DNA of 29,525 bases, taken from the NCBI GenBank assembly GCA_016928995.1, contig JAFGJS010000103.1, forward strand, positions 1 through 29,525, read 5' to 3'. The notes below the pieces were generated by a model. That model made no database searches. It was not told where the DNA came from and saw only the letters and a program-made list of their open reading frames with translations. How positions within the stretch are numbered: position 1 is the first letter of the stretch; every line of letters begins with the position of its first letter. The position numbers and the translations under genes were made by a program. The DNA is from Candidatus Sumerlaeota bacterium (GTDB lineage Bacteria; Sumerlaeota; Sumerlaeia; JAFGJS01). This document shows positions 24,264 through 29,525 of the stretch, piece after piece.

Positions 24264-25235
24264 ATGGCAGACGACCTGATGCCGCAGCGGGAGACGCCGG
24301 AAATCAGCGTGATCGTGCCGAACTGGAACGGCGGGCCTTTCATCGGCCGCTGTTTGTCGTCGATTCAGCATGCCTTGCGCGCGGCGGGACGCGTTGCGGA
24401 GATCGTCCTTGTGGACGACGCCAGCAGTGACGGTTCACGCGAGCGGATCGCCGCGCGCTTTCCGCGTGTGCGGCTGATCGCCAAAGAGCATAATGTCGGC
24501 TTCATCGAGTCGGCCAACCACGGCGTACGCTCGGCGAACGGCAAGATTGCGCTGCTGATCAACAACAGCATGACGTTGCGCGAGGATTGCATCGCGCAGC
24601 TTATTGCGCCGTTCGATGCGGAGGATGCGGACGATCTTTTCGCCGTGTCAGGATTTGTCACGCAATGGGAGAGCGGCGAACCGAGTCACGCCTGGATGGG
24701 CGCCGCGCTGGACAAGGGCTGGCTGCGGCTCAGGCGGGATCAACCAAACGATCTTTGCGAGGCGCTTTTCTTTCATGACGGCTGCGCAGCTGTGCGGCGC
24801 GAGCGTTTCCTTGAACTCGGCGGCTTCGATCCGATTTTCGCGCCGGGCGGCTGGGAGGATTATGATATGAGTTTGCGCGCCTGGACGCGCGGGTGGCGCG
24901 TGCTGTATGAACCTGCGGCGCGCACGGTGCATCTGGGCCAGGCGCCGCTTGCCGGACGTTATGGCCCGGATGGCGCGCGTCAGATCGAACAGCGCAACCG
25001 GCTGCTTTTTGGTTGGATGAACGTAGAAGACCTGTCCCTCGTGTCGCGTCTGCCTGCTTGCGCTGCGATGGCCTGCCGGCGCGGCGACACGAGTTTGCTC
25101 AAGGCCGCGCTCAAGGCTTTTGTTCAACGCAAAGCAGCCGCTGAAGGGCGCAAACGCCGCATGGCTGAACGCGAAATCTCCGCGCTGGAAATCCTGCGCC
25201 GGTTTGAACAGCGAGGCCAGTGGGCCGATGAGTAA
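24264..25235 (+). CDS. Family 2 glycosyltransferase
   Basis: The 323-residue GT-A fold protein shows ISVIVPNWNGGPFIGRCLSS at 14-33, VLVDDASSDGS at 48-58, and a second conserved acidic motif GGWEDYDMSLRAWTRGWRV around 194-213. The metal-binding DxD position reads INNSM (99-103) where relatives have NxD or NND, so an expected Asp is Ser102. This could alter metal use or activity. No transmembrane helices are evident, so it is cytoplasmic. It overlaps the next gene by eight bases, indicating an operon for surface polysaccharide or LPS assembly. Confidence 0.9.
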   Translation: MADDLMPQRETPEISVIVPNWNGGPFIGRCLSSIQHALRAAGRVAEIVLVDDASSDGSRERIAARFPRVRLIAKEHNVGFIESANHGVRSANGKIALLINNSMTLREDCIAQLIAPFDAEDADDLFAVSGFVTQWESGEPSHAWMGAALDKGWLRLRRDQPNDLCEALFFHDGCAAVRRERFLELGGFDPIFAPGGWEDYDMSLRAWTRGWRVLYEPAARTVHLGQAPLAGRYGPDGARQIEQRNRLLFGWMNVEDLSLVSRLPACAAMACRRGDTSLLKAALKAFVQRKAAAEGRKRRMAEREISALEILRRFEQRGQWADE

Positions 25236-27282
25236 AAGCGTGAAATCGCTGAGCGTGGTTTTCCTGACATGCGACCGGCTGCCGCTGACGCGGAAGGCGC
25301 TTGATGCGCTCAACGCGCAAACCTCGCCCGTGGACGAAGTCCTTGTCGTGGATACGGGATCGCGCGACGGCACGCCGGAGTGGCTGCAGGAACATGAGGA
25401 TGATTTCAAATTCCAGCTGGTCATTCTGACGCACGATCCCGGCAGCGGCACATTCGCTGTGGCGCGCAATAAGGGCCTTGATCATGCCTCGAGCGAACTG
25501 CTGGCCGTGATCGACGACGACTGCGCGCCGGAGCCTGAATGGGCTGAGCGCATCCGCGTCACGCTGGCTGAATACGACGCGATGGGCGGCGTCGCGCTTC
25601 CCGCGCTCGAACTGCGTTATCCGTTCTGGTGGCATCCGGAGATGGCCTGGATGGCCGGTTTGAGCGTGCCGGGGCAAATGACTCCGAACACCGGCGCGAT
25701 ACATTACCCCACGACGTCGAACATGGCTTTGCGGCGCGAGGCGTTTCAGCGTGTGCGCATGCGCGAGATCGCCGAGCGTTTTGACAAAAGCAATCCATAC
25801 ATCACCAGCCGCGAGGATTCGCAGTGGTGGCGCGAAATCCGCCGCGCCGGATTTCGCACGTGGAGCGATCCGCGCTGCATCGTGCGGCATCACGTGACGC
25901 AGGATCGCATCCGCCTTGGCAAACTGCTCAAGCGCGCCTACGCCGATGGCTATACGCTCTGGATGCGCGAGCGGAATACGCAATACATCCGTCAGGCGGC
26001 GTATGACGTTTTGCATGCGCCATTCCGCGCGTTCGACGCAGTTTTTCAACCAGGTTCGCAGAATTTAGGTTCGCAGAATTTCGTCGCGGAATGCCTCAAC
26101 GTGAAATTTTGGCAAACGCGGCAGGGGACGTTTCTCTTGCAGGCCGCGCGCAACGGACATCTGGGCGATGTGGTAAAGCAACTTGCAAAAATGTCGGCGC
26201 ACGTCACAGCGAGCCAGGCGAAACGCGCGGCGCGCACGGCGTCCATCGCTGTGCGCCGGTTGAGCGGCGGCATTCCTCAATTGCCGCAAGGCGAGCTGCG
26301 CCGCGTGCTGGTCGCCTGCTGGGGATTTTTCGGCGACATGATCATCATCGAACCCGCCTGCCGCGCGTTCAAGCGCGCGCATCCTGAATGCAAACTGGAG
26401 CTTTGGACGCATGCGATGGGACGGCGATTGCATACGAACATGGATTTCTGGGACGCGATTCACACCGAAGAACCGAGCGGCGATGATTTCGATGCGGCTG
26501 TTATACCATACTATCACGGCGGCGACGTCGCAGCGTTGAACCGGCTTACGCGGCGCGTTCCATGCGTGTCGTTCGACGCGGACGTGGGCTTTGCGCGTCA
26601 GTTGCATTACGAATGGCAGTCGCGCATCGTGAAAAAGGATTTCGCGCGCAACGAAGTGGAGAACATCACGCGGCTGTTTAAACCACTGAGTGGATGCGAT
26701 CCGCTCGAACCGTATCACTGGACGTTTGCCGAAGATGATGAACGTTACGCTGAAAAGCTGTTCGTTGAACTCGGACTTGATCCGCGCCGCACGATCCAGA
26801 TTCACATCGGCGCGGCCGCCGGCGCCAAGCGCTGGCCCGCGGAAAGCTGGATCGAACTCCTGCGCGGCGTTGTGCGGGAAACGGGCATGCAGGCGTTGAT
26901 GAACAGCGGCCCGGAATGCGCGGCGGATGCGGATCGCATCGCGCATGAGGCGGGCGACGGCGTGATAAACTGTTGCGGCCGCGCGGATGTGATGCAACTC
27001 GGCGCGATGCTGCGATGCTCGCCGTTGCTGATCACTGGATGCTCCGGACCGAAGCACATGGCCTTTGCCGCCGGCTGCCCTACGGTTACGCTTTACGGCA
27101 ACATGGATGAACGCCGTTGGGGCGCGCATTGGGAGCGCGAAAAGCACCTGTTCGTGCAGGGCGGCAGTTTCGACCTGACTGAAGAGGAACTCTTCGGACT
27201 GCTTGAGAATCACCTGATGCGGCTGATCGAGCCGGACGCCGTGCTGGAAAAAGTGAAGCAGCTGCTTAAGGGTACGAATTAG
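25228..27282 (+). CDS. Fused family 2 and family 9 (heptosyltransferase-like) glycosyltransferase
   Basis: The 684-residue bifunctional protein has a GT2 half (about 7-230): LSVVFLTCDRLPLTRKAL, VVDTGSRDGTPEW and AVIDDDCAPEP with Asp96-Asp98 as the DxD. A linker (about 230-355) follows. The C-terminal half (about 357-680) is GT9, as in ADP-heptose:LPS heptosyltransferases: RVLVACWGFFGDMIIIEPAC, IQIHIGAAAGAKRWPAESW, and ITGCSGPKHMAFAAGCPTVT as the nucleotide-sugar site. ATG 25228 is used because the longer frame from 25120 runs inside the previous gene. The linker holds a five-residue tandem repeat (GSQNLGSQNF, 276-285). Likely role: LPS core or glycan assembly. Confidence 0.9.
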   Translation: MSKSVKSLSVVFLTCDRLPLTRKALDALNAQTSPVDEVLVVDTGSRDGTPEWLQEHEDDFKFQLVILTHDPGSGTFAVARNKGLDHASSELLAVIDDDCAPEPEWAERIRVTLAEYDAMGGVALPALELRYPFWWHPEMAWMAGLSVPGQMTPNTGAIHYPTTSNMALRREAFQRVRMREIAERFDKSNPYITSREDSQWWREIRRAGFRTWSDPRCIVRHHVTQDRIRLGKLLKRAYADGYTLWMRERNTQYIRQAAYDVLHAPFRAFDAVFQPGSQNLGSQNFVAECLNVKFWQTRQGTFLLQAARNGHLGDVVKQLAKMSAHVTASQAKRAARTASIAVRRLSGGIPQLPQGELRRVLVACWGFFGDMIIIEPACRAFKRAHPECKLELWTHAMGRRLHTNMDFWDAIHTEEPSGDDFDAAVIPYYHGGDVAALNRLTRRVPCVSFDADVGFARQLHYEWQSRIVKKDFARNEVENITRLFKPLSGCDPLEPYHWTFAEDDERYAEKLFVELGLDPRRTIQIHIGAAAGAKRWPAESWIELLRGVVRETGMQALMNSGPECAADADRIAHEAGDGVINCCGRADVMQLGAMLRCSPLLITGCSGPKHMAFAAGCPTVTLYGNMDERRWGAHWEREKHLFVQGGSFDLTEEELFGLLENHLMRLIEPDAVLEKVKQLLKGTN
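26053..26080 (+). repeat. 15-base tandem repeat inside glycosyltransferase linker
   Basis: GGTTCGCAGAATT occurs at 26053-26065 and 26068-26080 (period 15, in frame, encoding GSQN twice), and a third identical copy lies at 27286-27298, three bases after the stop of the same gene. Confidence 0.7.
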
Positions 27283-27314
27283 ACCGGTTCGCAGAATTCC
27301 TGATGTTTTCGATT

Positions 27315-27395
27315 CCGTACCGCGACCGTGTGGGAGCGGCCCAACTGGCATTGCGGCAAGGATTTGCGGGCCGCTCCCTTACGGTCGCGGTACGG
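27315..27395. repeat. Inverted repeat (CCGTACCGCGACCGT type), possible bidirectional terminator
   Basis: CCGTACCGCGACCGT with GGGAGCGGCC (27315-27341) is mirrored by GGCCGCTCCC with ACGGTCGCGGTACGG (27369-27395); arms differ only by a two-base joint. It would form a very stable hairpin between two convergent genes, the fused glycosyltransferase and ksgA, and probably stops transcription from both sides. No coding sequence was seen in this 172-base gap. Confidence 0.75.
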
Positions 27396-27454
27396 ATTGT
27401 TGTGTCTCCTCGAAAGCGGATTCTATAATGCTGATCGGTCTAGCCGTCGTTACT

Positions 27455-28324
27455 TCAATCCATCAACGCGGCGAAGAGCCGCTGGAAATCATCGAGGGTC
27501 AAGGTTTGCGCGCGGGCTTGCGGATCGATGCCGCAGCGCTCCAGCGCGGCGAGGAGTTGTTCTTTTTCAATCGGGAACGGCGGAGAGCCGCAGAGCGAAT
27601 TGACGATGGTCTTGCGTTTCTGCGCAAAGGCGCCGTTGATCAGCGTGAAAAATCGCTGGCGCGTTGTTTCGTCGTAGGGCTGATCCTCGCGCGGAGTCAT
27701 GACGATCACGGCGGAATCCACACGCGGCGGCGGATCGAACGCGCGTCGACCGACGTCGAACAAAATATCCGTTTCCGCGAAATACCGCCCCTTCAGCGTC
27801 AGGATGCCATGATCGCCCGTGCCGCGTTCGGCCGTGAGCCGTTCGGCCATCTCCTTCTGCACCATCAGCACGGCACGGCGCCAGGGCAGTCCGCATTCCC
27901 AGATTTTGAAGAGCAGCGGCGAGGTGATCTGGTACGGGATGTTGCCCACGATCACGAGATCGCGCTCCGTCTCGGCGCCGTCCGCGCGAACGAGCGCGGC
28001 GAAATCCTGCTTCAGCGCGTCGCCGTATTCCACGCACATATTGCTGAACTCGCCGAAGACGGAATCGATCAGGTTGCTGAAGCGGCGCTCCATTTCCAGC
28101 GCGATCAACCGCCGCGGCTCTTCCGCGATCAGGTGCGCCGTCAGGTAGCCCGGTCCCATGCCGATTTCAATCACGGTGCTTTCGTCCGCGCGGATTTTCG
28201 CCGCATGGGCGATCTTCTGCAGAATCTCATTGCGCGCGAGGAAATGCTGGCCGATGCCGGTGCGCGCGCGCAGATCGTAATCTCGGCGAATCGTGGACGG
28301 CGATGGCACACGGGGAAGTTTCAT
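27455..28324 (-). CDS. rsmA: 16S rRNA dimethyladenosine transferase (RsmA/KsgA)
   Basis: RsmA/KsgA dimethylates A1518 and A1519 of 16S rRNA late in small-subunit assembly. About 289 residues from ATG 28324; a longer start at 28360 (301 residues) overlaps the upstream gene and is possible, as neither has a strong ribosome site. Motifs: GIGQHFLARNEILQKI at the N-terminus, SAM motif I VIEIGMGPGYLTAHL at 51-65, motif IV NIPYQITSPLL (NIPY 128-131), and the C-terminal PPPRVDSAVI and AFAQKRKTIVNSL. QHFL replaces the more usual QNFL. It lies immediately downstream of a DNA methyltransferase gene on the same strand. Confidence 0.95.
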   Translation of the reverse strand: MKLPRVPSPSTIRRDYDLRARTGIGQHFLARNEILQKIAHAAKIRADESTVIEIGMGPGYLTAHLIAEEPRRLIALEMERRFSNLIDSVFGEFSNMCVEYGDALKQDFAALVRADGAETERDLVIVGNIPYQITSPLLFKIWECGLPWRRAVLMVQKEMAERLTAERGTGDHGILTLKGRYFAETDILFDVGRRAFDPPPRVDSAVIVMTPREDQPYDETTRQRFFTLINGAFAQKRKTIVNSLCGSPPFPIEKEQLLAALERCGIDPQARAQTLTLDDFQRLFAALMD

Positions 28325-28325
28325 A

Positions 28326-29255
28326 TCAAAGTGAAAAGGGACTCTGTGAAATTTTTTCATTGCCCGAAGGCTGATGAATAGGCTTGTTCATCGGCCGCGT
28401 GGGCAACTCGCCATTCAGTTCCAGCGCGATGCGCTGCCGGGCGATATTGAGATATTTTTTTTCGATTTCCGCGCCGGCGGCGCGGCGTTGATGGCGGATG
28501 GCGGCGATGGCGGTCGTGCCGGTTCCCATGAACGGATCGACAACCAGGCCGCCTTCATGCGTCAAAGCCAGAACCAATCGTTCGATCAACTCCACCGGAA
28601 ACTGGCAGGGGTGCTCCGTTTTTTCGATGTGATTGTTTTTGACGTTCGGGATCGCCCAGATGTCGCCGGGATTCTTCCCTTTCGGATTGCACGAGTATTG
28701 CCCGGCTTTGGGGCCTTTGAAGTGTTTCTTGCCGGGATACTTTTGCGGCACGCGGATGGGGTCCAGATTGAAGATATAGTCGCCGGTTTTGGTGAACCAG
28801 ACAATCACCTCGTAGCGCCCGGATAGGCGTTTGGCGCAGTGTAGGCCATGCTCGAAATGCCAGATGATCCGGTTGCGCAGCTTCAGCCCGGCGTCCGCGA
28901 AAATCGGGTAGAGTATCGTGTCGAGCGGAATGATCGCGCCGTTTTCCACAAAATTGCCCACCTGCCAGCAGATGCTGCCGTGCCGGCTCAATGCGCGAAT
29001 GCATTCATGAATCACCATTTGCTGCTGCGCAACGTATTGCTCCAGGTCCAGCTTCTTCTCGTATTCCTTGCCAATGTTGTACGGCGGAGATGTGACGACC
29101 AGATCGGCGCAGGCGTCCGGCATGGATCGCAGGAGTTCCAGGCAATCGCCCGGATGCAAGGTGACGCGATTCGACGGACGAAAGGCGCTCTGAATCGCGC
29201 TTTTGTCCGTATCGGGTTTTGTTGAACGGGATTTTTGACGTGTGTCCGGTTTCAT
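28326..29255 (-). CDS. Orphan DNA methyltransferase (beta-type motif order)
   Basis: The 309-residue DNA methyltransferase of the pfam DNA_methylase (N6-adenine/N4-cytosine) type has catalytic motif IV TSPPYN at 55-60 and the SAM-binding motif DPFMGTGTT at 240-248, the order IV before I expected for the beta group. TSPPY rather than DPPY favours N4-cytosine, though this is not decisive. GSICWQVGNFVENGAI and LSGRYEVIVWFTK are typical of one widespread subgroup. No restriction endonuclease is visible within the window, so it may be regulatory or protective. The recognition sequence is unknown. The stop ends two bases from the preferred ksgA start. Confidence 0.9.
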   Translation of the reverse strand: MKPDTRQKSRSTKPDTDKSAIQSAFRPSNRVTLHPGDCLELLRSMPDACADLVVTSPPYNIGKEYEKKLDLEQYVAQQQMVIHECIRALSRHGSICWQVGNFVENGAIIPLDTILYPIFADAGLKLRNRIIWHFEHGLHCAKRLSGRYEVIVWFTKTGDYIFNLDPIRVPQKYPGKKHFKGPKAGQYSCNPKGKNPGDIWAIPNVKNNHIEKTEHPCQFPVELIERLVLALTHEGGLVVDPFMGTGTTAIAAIRHQRRAAGAEIEKKYLNIARQRIALELNGELPTRPMNKPIHQPSGNEKISQSPFSL

Positions 29256-29525
29256 AGGCCATATTCATGCAATCAATATGGCATGAACCCTAGCACGATT
29301 ACGGCGGGATGCCACTGAAAAATATCTGCGCGATCAGCGGATGAGCGCTGCTCAAGTTTATCCGGATTTTGCGTTACCGACTCTTGCTCTTGCTCTCAAT
29401 CGAATCCCGGTATCCGGATTCGGAATATGGATTCAAATGGCTAACCCATGTTCCGCAGTTTGCCGTTAAAATCGTCCAAAATTCGACAAAATTGGTTCGT
29501 AGATCATTGCAATTCCTCACCACTC
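29256..29525. other. Terminal gap without recognised gene
   Basis: I see no coding sequence with support in the last 270 bases. Two CTTGCT hexamers at 29383-29394 repeat the unit found at 19896-19919. The promoter for the minus-strand methyltransferase should lie here, but no clear -10/-35 pair was identified. Confidence 0.5.

Noticed and set aside
26065-27351. 428-codon open frame on the - strand
   Set aside because: It is antisense to the GT9 half of the fused glycosyltransferase, which has clear family motifs.

Overview
The window is bacterial chromosomal DNA. Most genes are GC-rich (60 bases counted at 5161-5220 inside trpC hold 37 G+C) and the gaps between them carry many long palindromic repeats. 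I cannot fix the phylum from sequence alone. Two features recall the Lentisphaerae/Verrucomicrobia (PVC) group or neighbouring uncultured phyla: GYF_2 plus RDD membrane proteins, and dispersed intergenic inverted repeats. That placement is inference.

The left third (about 340-11870, + strand) is a complete tryptophan operon in the order trpE-trpG-trpD-trpC-trpF-trpB-trpA. Together these enzymes convert chorismate to tryptophan. Upstream of trpE is a short reading frame with three consecutive Trp codons, followed by mutually exclusive hairpins and a T-run: a candidate transcription attenuator. The operon is heavily interrupted by cargo. Between trpG and trpD lie an AT-rich two-helix membrane protein and a REP-associated tyrosine transposase (RAYT) bracketed by mirrored palindromic arms. 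Between trpC and trpF lie an AT-rich zinc-ribbon protein with a nucleoside-deoxyribosyltransferase-like C-terminal domain (a possible immune effector), a nested palindromic element and a KirBac-like potassium channel. Between trpB and trpA lies a secreted protein. Further palindromic elements sit between trpD and trpC, between trpF and trpB, and after trpA.

The middle block (12121-18580, - strand) is housekeeping and miscellaneous: an RDD membrane protein, the tRNA t6A enzyme TsaD coupled by overlap to an isochorismatase-family hydrolase, an ornithine cyclodeaminase/mu-crystallin family dehydrogenase, a class I methyltransferase and a lipoprotein.

The right third returns mainly to the + strand: smpB (ribosome rescue), a GNAT acetyltransferase, a GYF_2-RDD membrane protein, a CbpA-type DnaJ co-chaperone and an M20 metallopeptidase. 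A zinc-ribbon methyltransferase follows on the - strand, then a two-gene glycosyltransferase operon whose second member fuses a family 2 and a family 9 glycosyltransferase. On the - strand at the end are an orphan DNA methyltransferase and ksgA/rsmA. No tRNA, rRNA or CRISPR array was recognised.
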